A stretch of 15,511 bases of DNA from Clostridia bacterium (GCA_017421885.1 JAFOHJ010000040.1:1-15511), one strand, 5' to 3'. Shown: positions 1-7,371, counted from the first letter of the stretch. A program made the numbers and translations. Notes: generated by a model not told the origin, from the sequence alone.

Positions 1-92
1 TCAGCATACACAACTAATATAACATAAAGTTACTGATTTGGCAAATGACTTGAAAAATATCATCCATATATAATATAGTGAGTATATAACAA

Positions 93-130
93 AAACTGAC
101 CCATTGACAGTACAGCCAATGGGTCAGTTT
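93..130 (-). terminator. Rho-independent terminator of the Crp/Fnr-family gene
   Basis: A perfect 14-bp inverted repeat (arms 93-106 and 117-130, sequence AAACTGACCCATTG and its complement) encloses a 10-base loop. On the minus strand the stem is followed by a run of five T (plus-strand A at 91-95). It starts 15 bases past the stop of the minus-strand regulator, so it is that gene's terminator. The plus strand lacks a T-run after the stem. Bases 1-92 show no other recognisable feature. Confidence 0.9.
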
Positions 131-145
131 CGTGTTGTCTTTGGA

Positions 146-838
146 TTATTTGCCTTCGCCGTTTACAAAAGCGTTGTAAGCTTCTGCGTTGACCTGAGCG
201 CGGCGGTTGATTGTTCTGATGAATCCGTCGTTGCACAGCTCGTTGATAAGCTTGCTGATCGTGACACGTGCGCTGCCTACGATATCGGCCAGCTCGTCGT
301 GTGTAAGTTTGGAGCGGACAGGATACCACTTACCGTCGTCAACGGGAGCTGCTGTATCGGCCTGTGAGCAGTAGATCTTCATAAGTCTTGTCTTGCAGGA
401 GTTGAAAGACAGGTTTGCGATCTCGTTTGCCATATGAACTCCGCTCATTGCATTGAGCCTGAACATATCCATTGCAAACTGATTATCGGATGCCAGAAGG
501 GAAAGGTAATTCTCGCGTGTCATTCTGAGGATAACGGCCTTCTCAATCACCTTGACAACGGAGGGGACACAGTCCATACCCTCAGGGAGAACATTACCGA
601 AAACATTGCCGGCAGTCATCTGATAGAGGAGCTTCGAGTCGATTCCGTTTGTGAGAAAATGCGATGTCTTGCCCGACTTGAGATAATAAACATAAGCTGT
701 GCTGTCGGCTGTATCGACTGCAATGTGCTTAACAGGTGCTTCTACAGTTTCGGCGTGCTTTTCAAATACAGCCTCGACTCTGGCCGCCATTTCGGGGCAG
801 ACCTGAGGAAGCGAAAGAGAATAAGTACAGTTACTCAT
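146..838 (-). CDS. Crp/Fnr-family transcriptional regulator
   Basis: Predicted 230-residue cytoplasmic DNA-binding regulator. Residues about 47-107 fit the cyclic-nucleotide-binding-like beta-roll, followed by the long dimerisation helix (about 115-145). A winged helix-turn-helix lies at 178-207 (LTHDELADIVG, then ARVTISKLINEL). The N-terminus has only scattered cysteines, with no Fnr-type cluster for an iron-sulfur centre, so the effector is unknown. In the recognition helix the E. coli CRP pattern R-E-T-V-x-R reads R-V-T-I-S-K here; loss of the Glu argues against a classic TGTGA operator. I chose the ATG at 836-838 because AGGAG lies 9 bases upstream; the ATG three codons earlier touches that Shine-Dalgarno site. 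The gene is divergent from rplM and has its own terminator. Family call is firm; the regulon is unknown, though an upstream palindrome suggests autoregulation. Confidence 0.88.
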   Translation of the reverse strand: MSNCTYSLSLPQVCPEMAARVEAVFEKHAETVEAPVKHIAVDTADSTAYVYYLKSGKTSHFLTNGIDSKLLYQMTAGNVFGNVLPEGMDCVPSVVKVIEKAVILRMTRENYLSLLASDNQFAMDMFRLNAMSGVHMANEIANLSFNSCKTRLMKIYCSQADTAAPVDDGKWYPVRSKLTHDELADIVGSARVTISKLINELCNDGFIRTINRRAQVNAEAYNAFVNGEGK

Positions 839-881
839 AAATTGCATCTCCTGAACTTAACTATATTATTGTATAACTGAA

Positions 882-910
882 ATTATATAAACTTATTTTA
901 CCAGTAAAAT
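882..910 (-). promoter_or_regulatory. Likely promoter and palindromic operator of the Crp/Fnr-family gene
   Basis: On the minus strand a TATAAT lies at 887-882. A weak -35 (TTTACT at 908-903, spacing 15, or TTTTAC at 909-904, spacing 16) sits inside a perfect 16-base palindrome at 895-910, ATTTTAC-CA-GTAAAAT. Transcription would begin near 875, giving a short leader before the AGGAG site. A dimeric Crp/Fnr protein binding this palindrome would cover the -35, so negative autoregulation is the simplest reading. The palindrome is seen directly; the regulator that binds it is inferred. A second -10-like TACAAT at 873-868 has no good -35. Confidence 0.45.
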
Positions 911-1100
911 GAGGAAATATCAACATAAATAGGCAAAAAAGGCGATAAATGATAACAAAAAATTAAGAAATTGTTATTGTGCTTAAAATGAAGCCAAACT
1001 GGATATAAATATTTTGTTGAAAAAACACTATATGGGTTGCTTTTTTTCAAATGATGAAACACAAATGCTTTAAAATATGCTTCATATATCAAATCGCTCT

Positions 1101-1157
1101 GGTAAAGGAGTGGGCCGGGATGCAAGGTGAACAGCTTTACCGCTTGGGACTGTAAAG
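1101..1157 (+). promoter_or_regulatory. Possible RNA switch-like element with competing hairpins
   Basis: GGTAAAG at 1101-1107 is perfectly complementary to CTTTACC at 1135-1141. The same CTTTAC (1135-1140) can instead pair with GTAAAG at 1152-1157, so the two pairings exclude each other. The first pairing would mask AAAGGAG (1104-1110), which is positioned as a ribosome binding site for the 11-codon frame at 1120-1155. A third small hairpin is possible at 1123-1146. It lies upstream of the strong rplM promoter, so it would need an upstream promoter that I could not identify. It matches no riboswitch or ribosomal leader that I recognise. Treat it as a hypothesis. Confidence 0.25.
1120..1155 (+). 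CDS. Possible 11-codon leader peptide
   Basis: ATG at 1120 is preceded by AAAGGAG with 9-base spacing. The frame reads MQGEQLYRLGL and stops at TAA 1153-1155. The coding part overlaps the central CTTTAC arm of the competing hairpins, the arrangement expected of a translation-sensitive leader. No upstream promoter was recognised, and an 11-codon frame with a purine-rich stretch before it can arise by chance. Composition gives no function. Low confidence. Confidence 0.2.
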   Translation: MQGEQLYRLGL

Positions 1158-1271
1158 GGTTTGCCGAAAAAGAAAAAATGAAATGGGTTTTAAGAAAAAC
1201 GGAGAAAACGCGAGAAAACGAGCGAAAATCAAAGGAGTCAAAATCTAAATCGATTTTTTCAAAAAAAGGTG

Positions 1272-1300
1272 TTGACAGGCAGGGGGTGGATGGATATAAT
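1272..1300 (+). promoter_or_regulatory. Consensus sigma-A promoter of rplM-rpsI
   Basis: TTGACA at 1272-1277 and TATAAT at 1295-1300 are both exact consensus hexamers separated by the optimal 17 bases. A T-tract and an A-tract lie directly upstream (about 1254-1267), resembling an UP element. Transcription would start near 1307, giving a leader of about 40 bases before the rplM start. Such strength fits a ribosomal protein operon. The short AT-rich leader leaves little room for a large autoregulatory L13-type leader structure. Confidence 0.9.
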
Positions 1301-1346
1301 GAGGAAGCTGAAATCAATAATTTTCATTATAAACGGAGGAACAATC

Positions 1347-1778
1347 ATGTCCACAACAATGGCAAAGAATGAAACCATTCAGCGCAAGTGGTATGTTATC
1401 GATGCTGCCGGCAAGTCCATGGGCAGAACAGCTGCTCTGGCTGCTTCTCTCCTCAAGGGTAAGCACAAGGTAGACTACACACCCAACGCTGACTGTGGTG
1501 ACTATGTTATCATCATCAATGCTGAGAAGGCTGTCCTGACAGGCAAGAAGCTGACTCAGAAGTATTATCGTACACATTCCGGTTACGTCGGCGGTCTCAA
1601 GGAGACACAGTATTCCCGTCTGATGGCAACAAAGCCCGAGCTGGCTATGAAGGTTGCTGTTAAGGGTATGCTCCCCAAGAACACTGTCGGCCGTTGGTCG
1701 CTCGGCAGACTGAAGATCTATGCAGGTGCAGAGCACAAGCAGCAGGCTCAGAAGCCCGAGTTTTGGACAGCTGAATAA
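1347..1778 (+). CDS. rplM: 50S ribosomal protein L13
   Basis: Encodes a 143-residue L13, a protein of the large ribosomal subunit that binds 23S rRNA early in assembly. The family pattern is clear throughout: [13 protein letters not shown] near residues 15-27, then SLLKGKHK, the [11 protein letters not shown] segment, [23 protein letters not shown] and the C-terminal LKIYAGAEH...AQKPE. Length is normal for the family (about 142-147). The ATG at 1347 is chosen because GGAGG lies 7 bases upstream and it begins the family's normal N-terminus. An upstream in-frame ATG at 1269 would place the start before the promoter. The gene is followed after 14 bases by rpsI, the usual bacterial pairing, and both are read from the consensus promoter at 1272-1300. 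One small oddity is EHKQQ, where many L13 proteins have EHPHQ or EHPHA. Confidence 0.97.
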   Translation: MSTTMAKNETIQRKWYVIDAAGKSMGRTAALAASLLKGKHKVDYTPNADCGDYVIIINAEKAVLTGKKLTQKYYRTHSGYVGGLKETQYSRLMATKPELAMKVAVKGMLPKNTVGRWSLGRLKIYAGAEHKQQAQKPEFWTAE

Positions 1779-1792
1779 GGAGGAAACCGAGA

Positions 1793-2197
1793 ATGTACAC
1801 ACCTAAGAAGGCATATTTCTATGGCACAGGCAGAAGAAAGAGCTCTGTTGCCCGCGTAAAGCTTATTCCCAACGGCACAGGCGTCGTTACAGTTAACAAC
1901 AGAACACTCGACAACTACTTCGGTCTCGAGACACTGAAGATGGTTGTAAAGCAGCCCCTCGTTCTCCTCGGCCTCAACGAGAAGTTCGACGTAGTCGTTA
2001 AGACACAGGGCGGCGGTGTTACAGGTCAGGCCGGCGCTATCCGCCTCGGCATCGCTCGCGCTCTGCTGCAGGCTGATGCTGACTACAGACCCATGCTCAA
2101 GAAGGCTGGTCTGCTGACACGTGACTCCAGAATGAAGGAACGTAAGAAGTATGGTCTGAAGGCCGCTCGTCGCGCTCCCCAGTTCTCCAAGAGATAA
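1793..2197 (+). CDS. rpsI: 30S ribosomal protein S9
   Basis: Encodes a 134-residue S9 of the small ribosomal subunit. Its basic C-terminal tail reaches the decoding region and contacts tRNA in the P site. Diagnostic segments are [13 protein letters not shown] near residues 9-21, [19 protein letters not shown] in the middle, [14 protein letters not shown], and the tail ending [10 protein letters not shown] with the conserved terminal Lys-Arg. It is of normal length (about 130). A strong AAGGAGG site directly after the rplM stop precedes the ATG. It is the second gene of the rplM-rpsI operon and is closed by the terminator at 2221-2255. Confidence 0.97.
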   Translation: MYTPKKAYFYGTGRRKSSVARVKLIPNGTGVVTVNNRTLDNYFGLETLKMVVKQPLVLLGLNEKFDVVVKTQGGGVTGQAGAIRLGIARALLQADADYRPMLKKAGLLTRDSRMKERKKYGLKAARRAPQFSKR

Positions 2198-2220
2198 TTA
2201 CAGCCTTAGGGCGATTATCG

Positions 2221-2255
2221 AATACCCTCACCGGTTATGGTGGGGGTATTTTTTT
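2221..2255 (+). terminator. Rho-independent terminator of rplM-rpsI
   Basis: A 12-bp stem (2221-2232 with 2239-2250, one T-G wobble) closes the six-base loop GGTTAT. It is followed by seven T (2249-2255). It lies 23 bases past the rpsI stop. Confidence 0.93.
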
Positions 2256-2279
2256 ATATCCTTGAGTGACACAGCGTGG

Positions 2280-2308
2280 TTGAATGAGTCGGGAAGAAAA
2301 GGTATAAT
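2280..2308 (+). promoter_or_regulatory. Sigma-A promoter of sbcDC
   Basis: TTGAAT at 2280-2285 (4 of 6 consensus bases) and a perfect TATAAT at 2303-2308 are spaced by 17 bases. They lie just downstream of the rpsI terminator and 40 bases upstream of the sbcD start, giving a leader of about 33 bases. Confidence 0.75.
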
Positions 2309-2347
2309 AAAACTATATGCACAAGGCCTTTATCAGGGAGGAATAAT

Positions 2348-3484
2348 ATGAAACTTATTCATTTGTCCGACCTCCATATTGGAAAACGTCTGAACGAGTT
2401 TTCCATGTTGGAAGATCAGATATATATTCTTAATAAAATAGTCGACATTATAGATTCCGAGCAGCCCGATGCCGTTCTGATCGCGGGGGATGTTTATGAC
2501 AAGGCTGTACCTTCGGCTGAAGCGGTGCAGGTGTTTGACGATTTTCTGTATCGTCTTGCTGCTAAAAAACAGCAGGTGTTTGTTATCAGCGGCAACCACG
2601 ACTCGCCCGAGCGAATCGCCTTCGGAGGCAGGCTTATGGACCGCAGCGGCATTTACATGTCGCCGGTATATCATGGAGAGATAGCGCCGGTAGTCTTGAA
2701 GGATGAATATGGCGAGGCTGACATCTATATGCTTCCCTTTATCAAGCCTGCCCATGTCCGCCGATATTATCCCGATGCTGAGATCGAGTCATATACCGAT
2801 GCGATAGGCCTGGCACTCGGTGATGCGGGCAAGGACAGATCGAGGCGAAGTGTGCTGGTGACCCACCAGTTTGTCACCGGAGCGATGCGCTCCGAATCGG
2901 AGGAAATATCAGTAGGCGGATCTGATAATGTCGATGTGACGGTGTTTGATGGTTTCGATTATGTTGCGCTGGGGCATATCCATGGCCCTCAGGCCATAGC
3001 GAGAGAAACGGTACGCTATTGCGGAACCCCTCTTAAGTATTCTTTTTCCGAGATGGATCATGTCAAGTCGGTTACTGTTGTGGAGCTAAGAGAAAAAGGG
3101 GATGTGGAAATAAGAACTGTGCCGCTTATGCCTATGCGCGATCTCAGAGAGATACGCGGCAGATTTGACGAGTTGACAGCAAAAGATTTCTGCTCCGGAA
3201 TAAAGAATGACGATTATTTTCATATTATTCTTACCGATGAAGAGGATATTCCCAATGCTCTGGGAAGGCTCAGGGTCATCTATCCCAACCTTATGAAGTT
3301 GGATTATGATAACAAACGTACACGGCATAATAATAAGATCGACAGTGCAGAGGCTGTGGAAACGAAATCTCCGATAGAGCTTTTCGGCGAGCTTTATGAG
3401 AAACAGAATAATCAGCCTATGAGTGATGAACAGACGGAATACATCCTAAGGCTTATAGAAGATATATGGGAGGTGAAGGAATGA
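2348..3484 (+). CDS. sbcD: Exonuclease SbcCD, nuclease subunit D (Mre11-like)
   Basis: 378-residue Mn2+-dependent phosphoesterase, the nuclease half of the SbcCD (bacterial Mre11-Rad50) complex. The complex opens DNA hairpins and trims blocked double-strand ends. All metal-binding phosphoesterase motifs are present: D8-x-H10 (SDLHIGK), GDVYD with D48, GNHD with N83 and H84, H173 in VLVTHQF, and GHIHG with H210 and H212. The C-terminal third (about 260-378) matches the SbcD capping and partner-binding region. Length is close to the family norm of about 380-410. The start at 2348 follows GGGAGG with good spacing. Its stop overlaps the sbcC start (ATGA at 3481-3484), so the two subunits are probably translationally coupled. 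Confidence 0.96.
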   Translation: MKLIHLSDLHIGKRLNEFSMLEDQIYILNKIVDIIDSEQPDAVLIAGDVYDKAVPSAEAVQVFDDFLYRLAAKKQQVFVISGNHDSPERIAFGGRLMDRSGIYMSPVYHGEIAPVVLKDEYGEADIYMLPFIKPAHVRRYYPDAEIESYTDAIGLALGDAGKDRSRRSVLVTHQFVTGAMRSESEEISVGGSDNVDVTVFDGFDYVALGHIHGPQAIARETVRYCGTPLKYSFSEMDHVKSVTVVELREKGDVEIRTVPLMPMRDLREIRGRFDELTAKDFCSGIKNDDYFHIILTDEEDIPNALGRLRVIYPNLMKLDYDNKRTRHNNKIDSAEAVETKSPIELFGELYEKQNNQPMSDEQTEYILRLIEDIWEVKE

Positions 3485-6246
3485 GGCCCGTAAAGCTTAG
3501 AGTATCGGCATTTGGCCCTTACGCAGGCGTGACAGAGCTTGATATGGATAAACTTGGCGCTAAAGGCCTTTATCTCATTTCGGGTGATACAGGCGCAGGC
3601 AAGACCACCATTTTTGATGCCATCACCTTTGCTCTTTATGGCGAGGCCAGCGGCAGCATCCGCGAGACTTCGACCATGAGATCAAAATATGCTTCGCCCG
3701 ACACACCCACCGAAGTCGAACTGACTTTTGTTTACGGCGGAAAAGAGTATACCGTAAAACGAAGCCCGGAATATGACCGACCTGCAAGACGAGGCGACGG
3801 AACGACTACGCAGAAGGCTGAGGCACAGCTTATTCGTCCCGACGGAAGCGTGGTTACGAAGATACGTGAGGTCGATAAGGCCGTGCAGGAGATACTGGGC
3901 ATCGATCGTCGGCAGTTCTCGCAGATCGCAATGATATCTCAGGGAGATTTTCGCGAGCTGCTTTTTGCAGGAACACAGAAGAGGCAGGAGATTTTTCGCG
4001 AAATATTCCAGACAGGATGCTATCAGCAGCTGCAGGACAGGCTTAAGACCGATGCAGCCGAGCTTTCGCGCCAGAGAGATGCGGCACAGAACAGCCTTGC
4101 TCAGTATATACGCGGAGTCCAGTGCCCATTCGACAGCGAATATGCAGTAAAACTGGATGAGGCAAAGGCGGGGCAGCTGCCCATAGATGATACATCCGAG
4201 CTTATAGAAAAGTTGATAAAAGACGACGCGCAGGCTGAAAATGACCTGGGAAATGCACTTGTGAAAACAGAGCTTGGCATTTCTAAGGCCGAGGCCCTTC
4301 TTGTCAGAGCAGGTGAGTATGCAAAAGCACAGGAAGAGCTTGATAAGGCCCTGGCCGGGATTGAAAACAAGTCGGCCCTCAGGGCATCGCTTCACGAGTC
4401 GCTTGAGCGTGAAAGGGCACGCCAGCCTGAGAAAGATGCCATCGAGCAGGAGCTGGCAAAGCTTGAAGCTCAGATGGAGAGCTATGATCGTCTTGATATT
4501 CTGATGAAAGAGCTGAGCGAAACAAAGGCAGTTATCGAGAGAGAGACGGGCATAAGTCAAGCTCTTGAAAAAAATACCGACAGCCTTGCAAAAGAAACTG
4601 AGAAACGTAAAGCTCGTTATACAGAGCTGGAAACGGCGGGAGAGCAGCGCGAACGCATCACACGCGAGAAAGAGCAGTTGGAGCAGCGCTATTCCGCGCT
4701 GCAGGATCTGTATAAAGATATACGTGAATACAGTTCCGTATGCGCTCAACTCAGAAAGGCGCAGGAGGCATATGCTCTTTCTGTGCGTGAAGCAGAGGAG
4801 CTGAGGGATAAATACCACAGCCTAAACAGGGCGTTCCTTGACGAGCAGGCCGGGATCCTTGCGCAGACACTCGAAGAGGGCAAGCCTTGCCCTGTCTGCG
4901 GATCGGTGCATCATCCCAATATAGCCATGCCTTCGGCCAAAGCTCCGAGCAAAGAGGAGCTTGAACGATATAAAGAGTTGTGGGAAAAGGCTCAGGAAAA
5001 GGCCGATGCCGACAGCGCAAAGGCAGGCGAGATCAGAGGCCGTGCTGTGGCAAGTCAGGCTGCGCTCAAGGCTCAGTCAGAGGCTTTGCTTGGCCAATGT
5101 GAGCTTAAAGAGGTTCCCGACAGGGTAAGATCCGAGGGCATAGAAGTGAAAGCTCGCATACAGAAGGCTGCCGAGGCTGCCGATGCCGAAGAAGCTAAGA
5201 TACGCGAGCGAGGCAGGCTTGGAAAAGAGATAATCGTAAATGAAAAGGAACTTGCCGAAAATCAAAAAAAGATTTCTGAACTGCGCGAAGCCATAGCTTC
5301 GGCTTCAGCAAATGCGGAAGGACTGGTTCGTCAGATATCCGACCTTCGCTTGGGATTGACCTTCGAAAATAAAGCGGCTGCAACGGCGCACAAACTTGGC
5401 AGAGAAAAGGCAAGGCATGACCTGGCAGGTGCTCTTGAGTGCGCACAGACAGCATTCGCAGAGTGTGAAAAAGAGATCGCCCTACTTAACGGCAGGACTG
5501 AACAGCTGAAGCTTCAGCTCGAGCAGGGATGCGACATCGATGCAGAGAGGGAAGAGGCCTCCAGAAACACTCTTTTGAATGAGAAGCAGCACATTCTTGC
5601 CGAACAGAAACAGATACATGCAAGACTTGAGGCCAACAGAACCGCTCTTTCCAATATCATTGCAAAGACCGGGGACCTGGCACTTATCGACCGCCGATGG
5701 GGCATGATAAGTGCGCTTTCCAACACAGCCAACGGCAGAGTCAGCGGAAAGGAAAAAATCATGCTTGAGACCTATGTTCAGACGACCTATTTTGACCGCA
5801 TTATCGACCGCGCCAACATTAGATTCAGCTCCATGACCGGAGGACAGTATGCCCTCAGACGCCGCCGTGAATCGGCGCAGAACCGAAGTCAGAGCGGACT
5901 CGAACTGGATGTTGTAGACCATTACAACGGAACAACCCGCAGTGTAAATTCGCTTTCCGGTGGTGAGGCTTTTAAGGCATCGCTCTCACTGGCACTTGGC
6001 CTTGCCGATGAAGTGCAGGCATCGGCAGGAGGCATAAGGCTCGATACGATGTTTATCGACGAGGGATTCGGTACGCTTGATGACGAGTCGCGCAGGCAGG
6101 CTATCCAGACTCTGAGCAGTCTTGCCGAAGGCAACAGGCTGGTAGGCATAATCTCTCATGTTGCCGAGCTTAAAGATAAAATCGATAAGCAGATCGTGGT
6201 AAGAAAAGAAAGGTCGGGCGGAAGCAAAGCTGTGATCATATTCTGA
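3481..6246 (+). CDS. sbcC: Exonuclease SbcCD, ATPase subunit C (Rad50-like)
   Basis: 921-residue SMC-type ATPase that partners SbcD. Seen in order: N-terminal GPYAGVTELD segment, Walker A GDTGAGKTT at 35-43, and a Q-loop region (ISQGDFRELL, near 155). Long charged coiled-coil arms (about 175-465 and 480-745) meet at a zinc hook, CPVC at 470-473. The ABC signature LSGGE is at 825-829, and Walker B FIDEGFG carries D860 and E861. All parts needed for ATP binding, dimerisation and hook pairing are intact. It is a little shorter than E. coli SbcC (about 1050), apparently through shorter arms. I use the ATG at 3481, with GGGAGG 7 bases upstream and a 4-base overlap with the sbcD stop; an in-frame ATG at 3466 has no such site. 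No terminator was seen after the stop. Confidence 0.96.
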   Translation: MRPVKLRVSAFGPYAGVTELDMDKLGAKGLYLISGDTGAGKTTIFDAITFALYGEASGSIRETSTMRSKYASPDTPTEVELTFVYGGKEYTVKRSPEYDRPARRGDGTTTQKAEAQLIRPDGSVVTKIREVDKAVQEILGIDRRQFSQIAMISQGDFRELLFAGTQKRQEIFREIFQTGCYQQLQDRLKTDAAELSRQRDAAQNSLAQYIRGVQCPFDSEYAVKLDEAKAGQLPIDDTSELIEKLIKDDAQAENDLGNALVKTELGISKAEALLVRAGEYAKAQEELDKALAGIENKSALRASLHESLERERARQPEKDAIEQELAKLEAQMESYDRLDILMKELSETKAVIERETGISQALEKNTDSLAKETEKRKARYTELETAGEQRERITREKEQLEQRYSALQDLYKDIREYSSVCAQLRKAQEAYALSVREAEELRDKYHSLNRAFLDEQAGILAQTLEEGKPCPVCGSVHHPNIAMPSAKAPSKEELERYKELWEKAQEKADADSAKAGEIRGRAVASQAALKAQSEALLGQCELKEVPDRVRSEGIEVKARIQKAAEAADAEEAKIRERGRLGKEIIVNEKELAENQKKISELREAIASASANAEGLVRQISDLRLGLTFENKAAATAHKLGREKARHDLAGALECAQTAFAECEKEIALLNGRTEQLKLQLEQGCDIDAEREEASRNTLLNEKQHILAEQKQIHARLEANRTALSNIIAKTGDLALIDRRWGMISALSNTANGRVSGKEKIMLETYVQTTYFDRIIDRANIRFSSMTGGQYALRRRRESAQNRSQSGLELDVVDHYNGTTRSVNSLSGGEAFKASLSLALGLADEVQASAGGIRLDTMFIDEGFGTLDDESRRQAIQTLSSLAEGNRLVGIISHVAELKDKIDKQIVVRKERSGGSKAVIIF

Positions 6247-6288
6247 GCAGAAGACTGTTGCAATTTGATTTCATAAAAGATCAGGCTA

Positions 6289-6317
6289 TAGACACATCTA
6301 TATAACTATGATAGAAT
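6289..6317 (+). promoter_or_regulatory. Probable promoter of the YcxB-like gene
   Basis: TAGACA (6289-6294) and TAGAAT (6312-6317) each match the sigma-A consensus at five of six positions, with the ideal 17-base spacer. It lies in the gap between sbcC and the next gene, where no terminator is visible. The downstream gene may therefore also receive read-through from sbcDC. Confidence 0.6.
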
Positions 6318-6343
6318 ACATAAAAATATGTGGAGGTGCAGGC

Positions 6344-6856
6344 ATGGAGTTTACGTTCAGGACGGTATATGACCAGAAGGCCACAACCGCTATGGCCAGG
6401 GCCCTGAGAAAGACAATAAGAAAAAAACACAGCCGCCGCAGCCATATTTTTGGCTGGATCGTGGTCGTGCTGGCGATTATATTGATGATATCCGCGGGTA
6501 TCAGGTTTGACGCAAGAACGATCGTTACCGGTGGAGCAGTTGCCTTCCTGCTTGCGGCACTCGTATGGGAAGACCGAATCAACGGATGGGTAGCACGCAA
6601 AAGGATGTTGCCCGGAATGAGTGACAACACCTCTGTTTTTGGTGATGAAGGATACCACACCGAAAACCCGGTCGGGAAGACCGACTGGAGCTATGGAAAT
6701 ATCGATGTCATAGCGGAAGACGATGATTATTTTGCATTCATATTTGGCAAAAACCATGCACAGGTGTATGATAAAAGTTCGATATCGGGTGGATCTGCCG
6801 ATGAGTTCAGAACCTTTATCAAGGAAAAAACAGGACTTGAGATCAATGAAATATAA
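6344..6856 (+). CDS. YcxB-like two-helix membrane protein
   Basis: 170-residue protein resembling the YcxB-like family (Pfam YcxB), whose molecular role is not known. The layout is typical: a short polar N-terminus (1-30) with a very basic stretch (RKTIRKKHSRRSH, about 22-34), then two membrane helices at about 35-52 and 59-75. A cytoplasmic domain follows, ending in the family-like pattern of a Lys-Ser step, an acidic EFRTFIKEKTG helix and the C-terminus. The basic stretch before the first helix predicts both termini inside the cell. The start at 6344 follows GGAGG by 7 bases; an in-frame ATG 12 codons upstream lies within the promoter. It sits between sbcDC and a terminator shared with convergent genes, so a link to SbcDC is not implied. 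Family call is by pattern only. Confidence 0.65.
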   Translation: MEFTFRTVYDQKATTAMARALRKTIRKKHSRRSHIFGWIVVVLAIILMISAGIRFDARTIVTGGAVAFLLAALVWEDRINGWVARKRMLPGMSDNTSVFGDEGYHTENPVGKTDWSYGNIDVIAEDDDYFAFIFGKNHAQVYDKSSISGGSADEFRTFIKEKTGLEINEI

Positions 6857-6858
6857 TG

Positions 6859-6890
6859 AAAGCTCCCGAACTTCAGTTCGGGAGCTTTTT
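6859..6890. terminator. Shared bidirectional terminator
   Basis: A perfect 13-bp stem (6859-6871 with 6876-6888) closes the four-base loop TTCA. It is followed on the plus strand by TTTTT (6886-6890). It begins two bases past the stop of the YcxB-like gene and ends just before the stop of the convergent leucine-rich-repeat gene at 6892. On the minus strand the stem is followed by TTTCATTATATTT, a weaker U-rich tract. It probably ends both units, more efficiently on the plus strand. Confidence 0.9.
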
Positions 6891-6891
6891 A

Positions 6892-7371
6892 TCAGCAGGT
6901 GCTGTATTCGCGGTAGGGAAGCTGCTCTTCTCTGGCATATTCGGCGGTTTTCGAGCCTTTAGGCACGAAAAGACATATATTTGGGCAGCCGATAAAGGTA
7001 TCTTCGGCAAAATCAGTGTTGCCTCCTTCAAAAATCACCGTTTCGAGGCCGCTGCACCAGGCAAATGCTGTGGGAAGAACCGCATATACATTTTTTGGTA
7101 TTACGACTCGGGTGAGGGAAGGGCAGAACTCAAATGCGCCTTCGCAGATCTCATCAAGATCGTCGTTCAGCACGATCTCTTTAAGAGAATCGCACAGGCT
7201 GAATGCGCCATATTGTATGCTTCTCAAACCTTTGGGGAAGATTACCTTTTTGATGTCATCGCGTTCGAGGAATGCATTGATCCCGATCGTATTTACTCCT
7301 TCGGGAATGGTGATGCAGCCTCCGGGACCATCATATCCTTCAAGTATACCGTCTTTGATCTTAAAGTTCAT
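6892..7371 (-). CDS. Short BspA-type leucine-rich-repeat protein
   Basis: 159-residue protein built of LRR_5 (BspA/TpLRR) repeats of about 23 residues. Typical units are ITIPEGVNTIGINAF and VIFPKGLRSIQYGAFSLCDSL, with the repeating I-P-x-x-[VL]-x-x-I-x-x-x-A-F signature. About five repeats are flanked by an N-terminal cap (MNFKIKDG...) and a C-terminal cap (PKGSKTAEYA). Such repeats make solenoid surfaces for protein binding; the partner is unknown. There is no signal peptide, membrane helix or cell-wall anchor, so it is predicted cytoplasmic, unlike many secreted BspA relatives. The ATG at 7369-7371 is chosen for its AAGGAG site; an upstream in-frame ATG at 7413 lies inside the preceding gene. 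It follows the larger paralogue by 26 bases with no terminator between, so they form an operon. The caps match those of the larger protein, indicating duplication. Confidence 0.85.
   Translation of the reverse strand: MNFKIKDGILEGYDGPGGCITIPEGVNTIGINAFLERDDIKKVIFPKGLRSIQYGAFSLCDSLKEIVLNDDLDEICEGAFEFCPSLTRVVIPKNVYAVLPTAFAWCSGLETVIFEGGNTDFAEDTFIGCPNICLFVPKGSKTAEYAREEQLPYREYSTC

Larger units (their letters stand above)
848..1346. other. Long intergenic region between the regulator and rplM
   Basis: This 499-base stretch separates two divergent transcription units. From the left it holds the regulator's leader and promoter (to about 910), then an AT-rich stretch of about 170 bases in which I see no gene or structure. 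A GC-richer patch with pairing potential follows at about 1095-1165. After that comes an A-rich purine stretch (about 1166-1260), then the rplM promoter (1272-1300) and the rplM leader. Longer reading frames cross it on both strands, but they lack good start sites and show no recognisable protein pattern, so I do not call them genes. Confidence 0.7.

Noticed and set aside
1095..1165. Possible cobalamin or other known riboswitch, or a tRNA, in the GC-richer patch
   Set aside because: Some short words recall the cobalamin core (GGTGAA, GGGACTGT), but the conserved order and the pairing helices do not fit. No T-arm motif or cloverleaf was found for a tRNA.
898..1317. Long minus-strand reading frame of 139 codons in the intergenic region
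   Set aside because: It lacks a ribosome binding site, crosses the strong rplM promoter, is made of low-complexity Phe/Ser-rich sequence and resembles no family I know.
1307..1346. L13-type autoregulatory leader before rplM
   Set aside because: The transcript leader is only about 40 bases and AT-rich, with no stable stem; there is nothing beyond the ribosome site to support it.
1127..1372. Plus-strand reading frame of 81 codons starting with GTG before rplM
   Set aside because: No well-placed ribosome site, Lys/Glu/Ser-rich translation from an A-rich stretch, and it spans the rplM promoter and start codon.
3682..4818. 378-codon minus-strand reading frame inside sbcC
   Set aside because: It is a shadow of the strongly supported sbcC coding strand; the Cys/Leu/Phe-rich translation is typical of antisense to coiled-coil sequence.
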